The notes under the pieces were generated by a model. It ran no database searches. It was not told where the DNA came from and saw only the letters and a program-made list of their open reading frames with translations. This document shows, piece after piece, positions 12,401 to 24,449 of a stretch of 64,000 nt of DNA. The translations under genes were made by a program, and so were the position numbers. Source of the stretch: Bryoerythrophyllum caledonicum. Taxonomy: Eukaryota; Streptophyta; Bryopsida; Pottiales; Pottiaceae. The stretch is from assembly GCA_963971425.1 (NCBI GenBank), contig OZ020524.1, positions 1,645,773 to 1,709,772 of the forward strand, given 5' to 3'. Numbering within the stretch: the first letter of the stretch is position 1; the number at the start of each line of letters is the position of its first letter.

Positions 12401-15400
12401 CCTGCTCAGCCTACTCTCTTCCTGCGATTCTTGAAGTTCCTCCTCCAGGCCAGTCACGGTTTCAGCCAACTGCTGAAAAAGCTTGTTGTTTGCTAACCCT
12501 TGATCCTTATCTCTACCAAACTTCTCAGGATGACTACCTTCTAACCTTTCAATGGACTTCTGAAGTATTTGATTCTCTGACGTTAGGCGCTTGATTGATT
12601 TTTCGGCCTCCTCTCTTGCAGCGGAAATCTGAGCAGTTTCGTCCTTCAATCCACTAAGTTCCTCCTCCAAGCTTGCAACTTTAGCCAACAACTGAGCACG
12701 TCCTTCAGCACTCTCTGAAGCCTTCAGTTCAGTAATCGATCTGCTATTCTCACTCGTTTCCAAACTGCTCGATTCCAGCTTGGCCCGCAAGTCTGAATTT
12801 TCGTCTGTCAACCGGATTGTCTCCGCTTCTAATTCCTCAACATCTTGTTGCAATTGCTTCAACAAACTATCAGGTGCACGAGGTTGAGATGAGGAACCAG
12901 AACCCTTCAGCTTGGCAATCGATTCATTTTTCTCAATGAGTTCCAAATTGCTCGAATCCAGCTTGGCTCGCAATTCTGAATTTTCATCTGTCAGCCGAAT
13001 TGTCTCCGCCTCTAATTCCTCGACGTCTTGTTGCAACTGCTTCAAGAAATTATCAGGAGCACGAGGCTGAGATGTGGAACCAGCAGCCTTTAGATCAGCA
13101 ATCAAATTACTCTTCTCATTGAGTTCTGAACTTCTCGATTCCAACTTGGCATGTAGCTCATTATTCTCTTCTGTCAACCGAATTGTGTCAGCCTCTAGTT
13201 CCTCAACATCTTGCTGCAACTGTTTCACCATATTCTGGAGACCACTAACAAATGCATTATCTGTGTCTCCCCCAGGTGGATAAACCTCGTGCATTTGAGA
13301 ACCCCTCTCTTCAAAATGCATTATCTTAGCCTGCAGATCTTTGATCTCGTCATCTTTGACGGAGAGCTTCATCGTCCAGTCGCGTTCAACCTGGGCCAAG
13401 TCCTCAGAAGGCTGTGTTGCATCGTTACTTTTGGCAGCATCAAGAAGCTCATCAATCTCTGCAACCAGCTTCATGTTGTGTTGCTGTGTATTCTGCAACT
13501 GTTCATTGAGGGTGCTGATGGTACTTTTCTCTGAGATGATCTCCTCCTTCAACTCCAGGATTACTCGCTGAGCATCCTCCACGGCCCACCTGTGAATATA
13601 TCATAAGAACATAAGCGTTAAGTCCAAGAAAAGACTGACATGTAATGTAAGATAACGACATGTGATTTCTGAAGTAGCTCTCGATTTTCTTGCTGGTAAT
13701 AGATTAGGCAACAAATACCACTTTTCTACATGTAATGCCATTAATTCCAAATAAAAGTTGAGCTCTTCAATAGCAGGAAAGAAGAAACCACGGAAATTTC
13801 CAGTACAAGAGTAGAAGCATACGAATGTCACAAAGAAATATAAAAGAAGGCGTATACTTCTTGGATAAAAGATATGACCAACCTGGATTCATCTGCCCCG
13901 TTTTCAGCAATTCGTGAAGCCTGCTTCGCGGACTTTAGTTTCTCAACTTCCTGTTTCAACCCGTCTCGCTCAGCCGCAAGAGCAGATACTTCGTTTTCCC
14001 TCTCCTTACTAACTTGCAGAATCTTTTCGAGCTTGCGATTAAGGTGTTCCACTTCATCACTAAGCTTGAGCGACTGTCGCCTGGAATTTGTCACCTCCAT
14101 CCGTAGATCCTCAAGAGAGTCGCCCTGAGAATGCTCAGCATGTCCAGCCCAATTAGTAGGCTGGCTGCGTTCTGTTTGCCTAACTTGTTGATTTCCACCT
14201 GACGCTGCTGACGAGGATAGAGTTCGCTTATGGCCATGGTCTGGCTTCTCTGGCAGACTGGCAAATGAGCTGGAAGAGGATAAATTCTCACCAGGGTATC
14301 CTTGCATGCTATCAGTAAATGAGGTTGCTCCTGGTGTTGATGGAACCTCAAGCGAATCAAAGCTGCTGCTGCTGTAACGCAACGAGGATGTAGAGACATT
14401 TCTCTACAAAAACAAAAGGGTGAATACAACCCTTCAATACATGAAAGATAGGAGCGAAAATTCCACGAACCCGATGCTAGTAGATGTAGAATACATCATT
14501 AAATAACTAGAATCCAGACGAAAGCCAGAAAAAACCTCATATTCTAAACTCTACGAGTGCAACGATTCCTATAAAGTAAACGCCATTACCTGCTGAAGTT
14601 TCTTTGCCCCTGGCGATGATGGTGATAAAGGTGGAGATTCCATGCCGGAAGGCTGCTGCAAGAAATTCGTCAATAACAACTGAGTTTAACAACTCTATTT
14701 GAAAAACTAGATTATAGATATATTTGTTAACTTTAAATTAATAATTCCTTTCTGAAATAGTGACTTGAAACAGATAAAATTGTTGAAAGCAATCAATAAT
14801 GGAATTTTCGCAATCCCGATGCAAGATAGAGTTCATGAAGGTTAATAACCACCTTGCGAGGACTATCCAAATGACCATTACTGCTTGCTCTATTCAGCTT
14901 CTCGTTGTCGTCTTCATCCGAAGCAGCTTCCTCCTCCTCCTCCGCCTCATTTCCAGGCTTTGTCGCTCTATCTGAATCCTTGACACTGAAAAATGAACAA
15001 CATCAGAGGGATCTTAAACAATGACAGACAATATGCCAAGAAAATATGAACTTCGTCTCTAAGATGATAAAGAGGAGAATGATCCTTAAAATGAAACACT
15101 TCAGAAACCATCAGCTCAAAACAGCTCAAAACAGGGTCTATGGATGTCATCCACATAACTAACAAAGTGCAGTACGGGAAAAGAAAGGAATGAAGGAACT
15201 CGGTGCGAACAAGAACTTGATAAATAACAGCACAATGGATGAAACTAGCAAAATCCACACAAATTAGAACTGACGCTGCACATTCAATTACAGTAAACGG
15301 AGGCTACCTGTCGTGAGATTTAGGGGTTAAGCACGTGACAGTTACCTGTAAAGTCAGACATAATTAAATAGTGTTAGTAGCATTCAACCTCGAATAAGGT

Positions 15401-16804
15401 ACATCTAGTAGATGCAAAATGAAGCGGGCTGCAAAATGAAGCTGCAATATTGTCTTACGACTAAAACATGCTCCTGAAATAGAAGAAACGTAGACCAGTA
15501 GCTGATAAGGCAAAACGCAGGAGGGGCTTACATGTAGCAAGGTGCCCGTATTGCAATTCCTAAGGGCCAACCCTCTTTGTTGTGGACTTTTTGATCCAGC
15601 AAAATCTCCCAAATTAATTGTAACCTCCCCTAACACACCAGATCGTGATGAACCCTGCTCAAAGAGACGAGAACACAGGAATACCTCATTAGTATCCTAC
15701 ATATTCATTGCGGACACTAACCCGATCTAGCAATTATTCAAAGAAGACACCTCGCCTCTTGTCAAAACTAGGTAGTACAAACTGGGAAACATGATTCATT
15801 TGAGTCCTGTTTTAATAAAGAATTACACGTGCAGATCGAATGCTAAGATGCTATAAAACATTTGCATGAAAATAAAAGATGTCCTTGAAGGACATGAACT
15901 CAATTGAAACTTACAGACGAAATCATAAACCTGTACTTCTTTTCCTCGTACACATTGGTCCTAGTGTCATAAACCATCCTCGTAGTCTCTATAATACTGT
16001 CGGGCCAATGACATTCTCCATTTTTCACCACTGCCCTTGGAGTCTTGGCTACAGGCCGCCCCGTCTCGTATGGAATAACTGATATCACTAACTTGTCCCA
16101 TCCTTGCAATGGAACCTGCAAGGAAAACAATAACTTCATGTCACTCTTCATCACAATCACGCCTGCACACGATATTGTATTTTCATAACACTGAGGATCC
16201 ATTACAATACTGCCAAAATGTCGTCTCGGACCTAAATCGACAGACCATCGGATCCACCTGACTAGATTACGAACCAATTCCTAATCGAAAACCTATCAAG
16301 CTTGAATTAATCTTCAAATCGATTCGACTGCAGGCAATACCACGGTTACCAACACTCCACATGGTCTGTCCTACTCACGATACTCTTGTAATCCAGTCCA
16401 TGCCTTCGGAACTCAAACCATAACTCCACCTCAACAAATATTGAAAATATTGAAAATTGATCATGTAGATGAAATCGGTTCCTAGATGCGAGCAGGCTGG
16501 AGAAAAAGAGCCCCGAGGTGGAGGTAACAACGAAACTCCACATGCAGGAAGTGTAAGCTCAATGACGAAACCTGAAGATATCTACTGTAAAATCCTATAT
16601 AGATCTAAATCAGACAAGACGTAGCGATGAACATGGGAGGGATCTAGGGAAATGCACATTTTAATGAAGAGAGAACTCTATCTGATACGAAGCACAACAG
16701 AGCAGGAAGGAAGAAGAGAGACGGACCCGAGTGGCATGAAATCCAAGCTTGAAGTCTATTTTCTCCTTCACTTTCTCGGGCTTCTTCTTTAAGGATTTAA
16801 ACAT
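9500..16804 (-). CDS. NT-C2 (EEIG1/EHBP1-type) domain, long coiled-coil protein
   Basis: Plant 'myosin heavy chain-related' family: an N-terminal C2 (NT-C2) membrane-binding domain followed by a long coiled coil; probably a peripheral membrane or cytoskeletal linker. Thirteen exons join in phase (16804-16727, 16115-15915, 15654-15532, 15345-15308, 14985-14853, 14652-14590, 14403-13883, 13589-12402, 12220-11197, 10958-10803, 10541-10431, 10261-10119, 9734-9500), 1,337 residues. The start MFKSLKKKPEKVKEKIDFKL and the block VPLQGWDKLVISVIPYETGR are typical of NT-C2. An acidic EEEEEEAASDEDD stretch and a Ser-rich linker follow. From about residue 330 the protein is coiled coil, including three tandem copies of a 61-residue unit (KQLQQDVEELEAETIRLT) at 13,229-12,720. 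The C-terminal RYSAMSLRFAEVEVEREELV is the conserved plant ending. Exact function unknown. Confidence 0.9.
12720..13240 (-). repeat. Triplicated 61-codon coiled-coil unit inside the NT-C2 gene
   Basis: The segment encoding LKQLQQDVEELEAETIRLT recurs with an exact 183-bp period (conserved core at about 13,199, 13,016 and 12,833). Each copy is followed by AKL(D/E)SS and a TSQPRAP-like spacer (present in two). All three copies stay in frame, so the repeat lengthens the coil by complete units. Confidence 0.9.
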
Positions 16805-17990
16805 CGTCACAGTCCAACTTTAACTTTCGGCTCCGAGCCTATTCAAAAGATCCTCTGTTCCGTCTTCTCGATCAATAAATACGAAACAGGCAAACTCCAG
16901 TACTGGCAGCTCTCGGTGCATTCACAAACTCCGCCCGCAGCAAGCTGCAATCAGGCGAAAATCCACCTTATCGCGCACCAAAAAGAACGCACGCACACTC
17001 ACTCCACAGATCTCGACCACATCAAGCAAAATTCTCCACTCCGATCGATCTACATCCGGCCCCGCACATCACTCCACTCACACCACTCCTCCTCGCACAC
17101 ACTCTGTAGAAAACGCCTGATACGCTCAATCTCCATCGTCAGAGCTCTCATCGCATCCGCATCGCCGCAACAAACCATCTCCAATGTCGCCCGAATCTCA
17201 CGAAAATCCCGATCTCGCCAGCATCCAAGTCCCTAACGCCTCCTTTTCGCCAAAACCTCATCAAAACCTCGTGCCGTGACCTCGCCCGAGACGCCACCAA
17301 ACCGCCTCAAAGAAAGCGCAAACGGACCGCAATCGCGTCCTGCCCGGGAACTGAGCGCTCCGCCGAGCTCGCGCGGGTGATCTGCGCAGGAGAGTACAGG
17401 GTCGCCGCCCAGGATGCAAGCCTCGCAGCACGACAAGACAGAATGAGCGTCCGCCTTCACTCGTCACTGGCCATGGTTCATCCCCTTTCTTCATCCGAAC
17501 GACGAGAAACGATTTCACGCACCTCATTCATCCGGGTATTACATCCACTGCGGAGTCTGTTCATTGTCCAAGACTCGAAGCGCGGGCCAGGTGTGGCCCC
17601 TGCGATGACCCGTTCCGGGCTCGAGCAGCGTGAGCCCAGACCCGGCGGGTGTCGGCGGGTGTCGGCGGGGGAGCGGGGCCCGCGACTGCTTTTCACCAAA
17701 CAAGGAGCATGGATTCGAGGCGCTCACACGAAGAGCCTGCGCAGATGACGGCTGACGGGGCAGGAACGGGCTTGGATTGGGATCCCCAAGCCTGCGCGCT
17801 GCCCCGTGGGCCGGTGGCCGTTTCTATAAGCTTATTTGCACTGGAGATGGGTTTCCCACTGCTAACTGTTGAAATCTCTCATTCCTCCTCGTTCCACACA
17901 TTTCGAAACGCCGAATTCCGGCGCCCGGAGATTAATCGTCCAGTATTCTTGGAATTTTTCTCTCCCTTAATGTTGCTCCACTAAAATTAT
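16805..17990. other. GC-rich region upstream of the coiled-coil gene
   Basis: Promoter and probable 5' UTR of the minus-strand gene occupy the first few hundred bases. From 17,230 to 17,830 the DNA is strongly GC-rich with frames open on both strands but no recognisable protein. A short tandem GGTGTCGGCG repeat sits near 17,650. I cannot tell a hidden exon from a CpG-rich promoter. Confidence 0.35.
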
Positions 17991-19220
17991 GCGACCGTCA
18001 CTTATTGGTCTCTGAAGTTTTCTTGGGCATATGAAATGAAGTCACATGGTTAAATTATTTGGTATCTCTTTATTATTCCAATAGATTCAATCATGATACT
18101 TAAACACTCATTTTCCTCCATGCAATTTATTCACTTGTATTTTCAAGATAGTTAAATATTACCATACATATATCAATTTTTCACTACCCTACATGTACAA
18201 CATGATTTGTCTAATGTTTTGGAAGAGAGGGAGGTTTCAAGGTAAACTTATGGATTTGGAACATGTGGGAACCCTGTAAATTCCTAATTCCTAATTTTGG
18301 AATTTTTTGTCTTCCAAAGAACAAGGGGATTGAAATCAATTAATTTATGAAAGAAACGTTGAATTTTGGAAACAAAGTAGGTATTTTATATCTTGCATAC
18401 AATGCATTTTCTATATGGGACACCAACAATCATTTTTATTTTATTTTAAATGCCATCAGAGCTTCTTAAATAAACTCGAAATCAAAACTAAACTTATAAG
18501 CAAATAGATCGTATGGTGGGATACACTCTGTTATTTTGTGAAGCAAGAATAGTTATAGAACACATAAAGTTTAACGTTGAGACCACTTGTCATGGATGTG
18601 CTTCCATTACCAGCACTACAAAGGGATTGGCCACTGCTATGGATAAAAATACCCATACTTGTACTGCAGCTCAGATCTGGTACTATATTCTACTGTATCA
18701 TACAATATGATTTGGTTGTAAAGTTCAAAAAAAAGTTAAGTGAGTGCAAACTGCAAAATTTTGGTTTGAACATTTCTTGTCATACGAATCAGTGACCAAA
18801 TCAGCTGTGCAATGACACATCTGGTAATTGCATACTGAGCCTATCCAGAAGTTCTCTAGTGGACACAAGTGCCAACAACATCGATCTTTTTTTCTGGTGC
18901 CACTACGGTACTCTCCAAAGCCACCTTCACACAAGCAGATGAAACATCATTTGGGCATCCAGATATCACATTTCCTGCATTTCATCTTAGGAGCCCCTAA
19001 AAAAGAGTGAAGATGACCCCAAGTCTTCAAAGCAGGCCACTGCAGCACTGATTGATCAATGTTACCATTCCGGTACAGTATCAGTACTGGTACTTTAGGG
19101 TCTGAAATCATGGCCAATAATGACTTCTGACTAGAGGTGTCTTTGTTGCCGTCAAAGTTCCATCCAACATTTTGATAGTATGGTATACTGTACCACCATC
19201 CGTGGTGTAAATGAAACAAT
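17991..19220. other. AT-rich intergenic DNA
   Basis: No gene, RNA or bounded repeat seen. Confidence 0.4.
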
Positions 19221-19223
19221 TCA

Positions 19224-19828
19224 GGGGCGGTTTACACTATAGACCAAGAGCCGTGACCAAGGAAAATGGATTAATTCCATGGTCACACTTCATGGTCACA
19301 CTTCAAAAAAATGTAATTTTTAAAGCCCTTGGGCCTCTCACTAAGTGTAAACCGAACTTGCACCGGGAGGAATGACCATGTACTAAAAAGTGGGCGTGCT
19401 GATTTTTTTAATGAATGCCTTAAAAGGGGAGTTTTGCCTTAAATAACAAAGAAAATAAAACAAGCCAGAAAGACAAAAAAAAAGGTGGCCACCATTGTAT
19501 CTACAGTAACGTTGGGCCCCTCCAAAATGCAACCAAAAAAAAAAAAAAAAAACTATTTAAAAATTATGAAACGGCATTTCAGGCCCATGGTCTCCTCGTT
19601 TCAGCAACGAGAGAACCCATTTAGCCTCACTCACCGCAAAATCCGGGGACCCTTCAACATTATCCATTAGGCCTATTTCTAGGCCTTTTGAGGACCTCAA
19701 CTCCTTTGGTCACTTTTCTGTTTTCCTCGTAGTGTAAACCCAAGTCATCTCGGGACGAGTTGATAAAGCCAATCACAGATTTTAGAGGGTCATGGGACGA
19801 GTTCTTGGTCCGTAGTGTAAACCGCCCC
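19224..19828. mobile_element. PIF/Harbinger-like non-autonomous element, 605 bp
   Basis: The left end GGGGCGGTTTACACTATAG (19224) is mirrored at the right end (to 19828) by CTATAG/CCGTAG variants followed by TGTAAACCGCCCC. The inverted similarity reaches inward about 28 bases (GACCAAGA). The 3-bp sequence TCA lies directly outside both ends (19221-19223 and 19829-19831). G-rich TIRs with a 3-bp duplication fit PIF/Harbinger (Tourist-like) MITEs. The TAGTGTAAAC motif also recurs inside near 19,335 and 19,730. No transposase frame. Confidence 0.7.
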
Positions 19829-19831
19829 TCA

Positions 19832-21630
19832 ATCTGCAACATCCAACAACGCTATTCTGGAATGTTTGATCATGTTGGTCCCCATTTGAGGCAAGAGTTC
19901 TTCATATTTTTAACCCTATACCGTCTAGGGATATTTCTGGAAAAACCAAGATTTTTGCTTATTTCTTTCTTTGAACTTGATTTGATGGAAATATAATGCC
20001 TAATATCAATATCTAACCTTACAAAATTGAACTCAACCCATGACCTAGACTTTGGGGAAATTTTGCACAACATCCAACTATTGATGGATTAGATTATAGT
20101 GTTTAAAGTTACCGTATATTGGTAGTGAAAGTTATGGATTTGGAGGGTGTACTACTTTAACCATCAATAGATTCTTGCAAGAATTTGTTTACATTGAGTT
20201 GGAGTGGTTCACATGTGCACTAGGTTAATAGCTTCGCATTGACATATCATATGTGAAGAAAATATTTATACAATTATTGGTGATTTTTTTGTTTTTTCTA
20301 CTTGATTGTATACAAAAATGTTCCAACCTTATACGAATCAAAATGGAAGTTTTGTATGCGAGGAGAGAGACTGACAATCACAAAACGATGAAGAATGTCT
20401 AAAAGACAAAGTTCAATCAAAATTTAAGACCAAAATCAATGTGCATGTGTGTGAAATACAACATAGTATATGGCATGGTATTCATTGTATTTGAGTGTAT
20501 TTGATGTATTTTGTGCTGATTACTAGCTTTTCCAAGAGTTCTATAAATCCAAGTCATGATCTCATTGTTGGAAAGTGTTCATGTAATGTGTGCGCAAATC
20601 TGAACCTTGTATCTCAAAGCCTAGCTCCTCATGAATTTCATGCAAATTGAGTTTTAGCACCTCTAGAGTCCCATTTCGGGCTTCCTGGGCGGTGAAGGGT
20701 TAACACCCATCATAATTTGACACAAAATCATTATTTCTTCTGAAAAAACAAGAGTAGATAGCCCTTGTCTCCGATGGGGATAAGGGACAAGGGCATTCCT
20801 AGCGCAATATTTTGTCCCAATTTTGACAAAGTTTGAGATTTCATCCAACTAATTTTTTCCGATGGACTCCGACACGGAACTACCTAGGATTGTCGGACAT
20901 ACATTATGAAATTATATAAAGAGACAAGTAGAGCTCCATTGCACCCAACAAGGCAAGTATACATGTGTTAAGGTTTCAAGGCTTGATGGATTGTCTCAAA
21001 TTGATTAGATCCGGCACCACATTGGCAACGTTTTGCATGAGCACAACATAACATTGCGGGCGGTGCGTAAGATCCAACAAATGATTGTAGCTTTGCAAGA
21101 AGTTAACCAGTTTAAACAGAATGACAATAGTCTTCAGATCATGCAACACTACTACAAACCATATATTTGGAGTTGAGGATGGTGGATCCTAGGAGTGGAC
21201 CACCAAGAGCCCTAACTCCCAAATGTCTATTTTGTGAGAACCAATGACGGGCCTTTATTTTTCCAAAAGCAAGGGTGGTAAGAATTGTGAAGTGCTTTAG
21301 AGACAATGTTGTCCCTTCTTGGCCATGTGTTTAGTGCCTGAGATACCGCATGCCATATTTAGAGCATATCCATCACATGCTCCAAGTACCATGCCAACAA
21401 GTTCGGCGAGAAGATCCGCTCCTCAACACACCCTACCGCAGACAATATCCATCCGTAACTCCAAATATGGAGTCCCTCCAAAAACATGTGATTCTACTTC
21501 AACTTGCCGTGAGATGTGAGGGGTGCCACAAGTTTCAGGGTAGGATAGTCTATGGTAGAGGGTGGTTGGACGGGAAGCTATCATGTGCTCCAGCGAATTG
21601 TGTGTTGCACTGTGGAGGATTGTGCTAAAC
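19832..21630. other. AT-rich intergenic DNA
   Basis: No coding region that I can support. Some moderate-GC sequence at 20,640-21,550 has no open frame matching a known family and may be old transposon remains. Confidence 0.35.
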
Positions 21631-21635
21631 TAAGG

Positions 21636-22510
21636 GTTGGTTGGAGGGCTGAGCTCCGTAGTCCTATTATAAGAGCATGCGCGTCTACCAATAGGGAGGA
21701 GCGGTGGCCATGCTCTTACAATGGGAGCCAAAAATCTTCTTTGTCCTTTTGGCTATAACCTAAAGAGTTTCCTTGTCACAACAAATGACCAAGAGGTTGG
21801 TTGGAGGACTGAGCTCTGTAGTTCCATTGCTAAATTATGGATTGGTTGGAGAGCTGAGCTTGTAGTCCCATTGTAAGAGAATGGCCACCGCTCCTCCCTA
21901 TTGGTACAACGTGATTTGTTGCTGAAATAGCTCCCCGGCCCCATCTGTAGCCCTCTCTCCCTTTTGATGGCGTCTCCGTACAAAGCTCACGCACATGTGT
22001 GCACATGAGCCTGTGTTGGGGCACCAACGATTGGTAGTGGGCCCCACTAAACAAAAGGTAATTATGGATGTAATTCTAAAGGTACAAATTGGTTTCCAGT
22101 GTAAACACGTTGGGAACTCTTTGGGAACAAGGGGAACGTTGGGGGAACACACTTGGGAACACATTGATGAACTCTAGAAAACAACATGGGAACTCATTGG
22201 GAATGCATTGGGAAAGCATTGGGAACGTTGTGGTAATAATATGGTTAAAATAAGTAAATCAGAAGAGGGTAACCAAATGGTTTGATTAGGAACCATATCA
22301 GATTTTACTATGAAACTAGTGTGGGCATGAGGAGCCCAACTCGGTCTTTTAGGGACCATATTTGGGAGATGATGCCCCATATGGTCGTCATATGCGTCTA
22401 CCAACAAAGATGAGTGGCCATGCTCTTACAATGGGAGCTATAAATCCTCTTTGTCCTTTGGGCTAAAACCTAAAAAGTTTCCTTGTCACAGCAAATGACC
22501 AAGAGGTCAT
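21636..22510. repeat. Nested direct and inverted repeat cluster (MITE remains)
   Basis: A 118-bp segment at 21,678-21,797 recurs in direct orientation at 22,391-22,507 with about 85-90% identity by eye (both contain GTGGCCATGCTCTTACAATG). A 40-bp part of it (21,687-21,727) also appears inverted at 21,866-21,906. The phrase GGTTGGTTGGAG(G)NCTGAGCT occurs three times between 21,636 and 21,860. This is best read as overlapping copies of one small inverted-repeat element; outer ends could not be fixed. Confidence 0.55.
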
Positions 22511-22573
22511 GTCATAGACTGATACACTGTTGATAACCGAGGCGCTCATGATGTATATATATGTGTTACTATT

Positions 22574-22849
22574 GTTTTTATAAAAAATAAAAAATAAAAA
22601 CCCCATTATTTTTATTTATTCATAAATCAATAAATGAACTCTTATTCTTATCCCTCTCTCCAACCTTGCTTTCAAAAGTAATACTCTTCCTTTTTGGTTA
22701 CTTGCTACATACTTTAGTGTCTACCCTGGAAGGGGGTAGTAGTTCCCAACCACTTATCCTTGTCTTCTGGGCATCGATATAGTCAAGGGAATGAACAAAC
22801 ACTCTATTGATGCCGACTTTCTTCTGAAGGCCGGAGTTTTTACTACTAC
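22574..22849 (+). mobile_element. 5'-truncated LINE copy (3' end only), 12-bp target duplication
   Basis: TGTGTTACTATT stands on both sides (22,562-22,573 and 22,850-22,861). The insert contains GTGTCTACCCTGGAAGGGGG-TAGTAGTTCCC and a downstream block that align with the 3' end of the large LINE at 35,055 (minus strand) and with the short copy at 50,580. The upstream part (GGTTACTTGCTACATACTTTAG) matches the LINE's 3' region as well, so this is a 5'-truncated LINE relative rather than an unrelated SINE. Its tail is TACTACTAC instead of the CTT repeats of the other two. Confidence 0.7.
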
Positions 22850-22969
22850 TGTGTTACTATTACGATATCGTGTGATATTTGGTTTAATCTAAGGCGTTGT
22901 CATCAACCCAAATATCATCAATTAGGGTTTGCTTCGGCATCATGGTCTTGGATATTGTAGGTAGAGTTA

Positions 22970-23943
22970 GGGCCGGTTTACATTAGGCCTGGGGTCGGAC
23001 GGAAGGTTGGCCGGATTTGCCTTCAATCCGGCCTTCGGTCCAGCCCCAATTCTTCCATCCGGCCCCAAATAATATAAAGCATTGAGGCTGGATTCTAGGG
23101 CCGGATTTCAAATTCATCATCTTGGCCCTAGTCAATGTAAAGTGTTGGGGCCGGATTCTAGGGCTAAATTTCCAATTTTAAAGTGTTTTAGATTTTTATA
23201 AGGCTCAACTAAAAATCATAGAAGCACATGTGTCAAGCCTTTGTCTTTGTTTCTTTCCTAGTTTAAAGAAAAATAGGTTTCATATATGTACTTTATATGT
23301 TTTCTTTCCTTACTACATTTTAAATAAAAAAATAAAAAAGAGTATTTTTTCTATTTTCATAAATTTTTCCCTTTTCTCTTATTTTTGATAGGTCTAAAAT
23401 AAAAGAGATGTTTTTTTCATATACATGGAACTTCTAATTCGTCTTCCTATTTTGACTATTGCAAAAAAGGCTTTTATTTACTTTATTTGACCAAATCTCT
23501 TTCTTTGGGTGCATATCCAAAAGGAAGGAGTATTTTTACATTTTTAATTTAATTTTTTTTTCAAATAAAAAATAAAATTTTCAAATAAAAACTATTTTTT
23601 CAAAATACAAAATTAAAAATTAAAATTTTATTAATTGACAGTAGCAATTTGAAGGATCCAACGGAGGAACCAATCCGGCCCTAGATGGGAGTTTGGGCCA
23701 CCCCAAACCTCGTCCCGATTGCTCCCTTGGGGCCGGATGGTTTGGCGCCAAAACCATGCCACTAAGGCGACACGTAGGATGGAATGTAGTTCCGGCCGGC
23801 CCCAAGTATAAAGCTCTTGGGTTGGATTTGGAGAGATTGAGAGACTCTGTTGGTTGAAATTGGGAAAGATTGAGAGACCGTATTGGTTGAAACTTGGAGA
23901 GTTCCGGCCGGCCCTCAATCTGGCCCCAAGTATAAACCGGCCC
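22970..23943. mobile_element. PIF/Harbinger-like non-autonomous element, 974 bp
   Basis: The left terminus GGGCCGGTTTACATTAGGCC and the right terminus, read inward as GGGCCGGTTTATACTTGGGG, form an imperfect inverted repeat. TTA is duplicated directly outside (22,967-22,969 and 23,944-23,946). TTA target duplication with GGGCC-starting TIRs is characteristic of PIF/Harbinger. The ends resemble those of the element at 19,224 (G-rich, then CGGTTTACA). The flanks of the interior are rich in GGCCGG motifs; the centre (23,200-23,640) is AT-rich. No transposase. Confidence 0.75.
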
Positions 23944-23969
23944 TTAGTGATGCATCTATTTTGTGCGTG

Positions 23970-24242
23970 ATCAAAGCAGAGCAGTGAAGGCTGCGACACA
24001 ATCTGTGGCGTTCTTCAAGCCATGAGGGCTGTGACGTTCTTCACGTCTTCAAGCACCCAAGTTCCTGCGTGCCAGTGCCCCGGCCCGCAACAAGCTTGAC
24101 CACTACGAGGTGATGAAGTTCCCTCTCACCACTGAGTCCGCCATGAAGAAGATCGAGGTGTCCATCACAGACATGTCCGCGGATAAGAAGAGGATCAAGG
24201 ACGCCACGAAGAAGATGTATGACAAGTTAACACGTTGATTAG
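23970..24242 (+). pseudogene. RPL23A: Broken ribosomal protein uL23 (RPL23A) gene fragment
   Basis: From 24,059 one frame reads like plant uL23: [20 protein letters not shown], then MKKIE, then [16 protein letters not shown]. Relative to the family it lacks the DNNTLVFI block after MKKIE and about 11 bases after MYD; the trace of VNTLIR then appears in a shifted frame and ends at ATTAG|GTATGT, a good 5' splice site. Upstream (23,972-24,040) there are weaker traces of the Lys/Ala-rich N-terminus. Because a splice donor is kept at the end of the homology, this is a genomic duplicate rather than a processed copy. It abuts the transposon ending at 23,943. Confidence 0.8.
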
Positions 24243-24449
24243 GTATGTTTGTCCTTGCCTTGGCATTTTTGGATTTTAGGTTTTCGTGAGCATTGTGACA
24301 GTTTTGATTCATTTTGTGCTTTGGAGGCTCGGCTTTTTTTGGGGGGGGGGCTCTGATTCTGCTTTAGGGTTAACTCTTGAGTCCTAAAAATGCGTGATTT
24401 TTTACAGAAGGAGGTTTCTCATTCAGTTTGACTTTGTTAGTAGAGGTTA

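Noticed and set aside
11793-13571. Several plus-strand frames of 80-130 codons
   Set aside because: Antisense shadows of the coiled-coil gene, whose minus-strand exons join in phase with good splice sites.
15308-15345. TTAACCCCTAAAT on the minus strand looked like another piggyBac-like end
   Set aside because: It lies inside coding exon 4 of the NT-C2 protein (VTVTCLTPKSHD), so it is gene sequence, not a transposon end.
24300-24380. CTTTAGGGTTAAC as a further TTAA-type transposon end
   Set aside because: No inverted partner and no C/G-rich TIR continuation; treated as chance.
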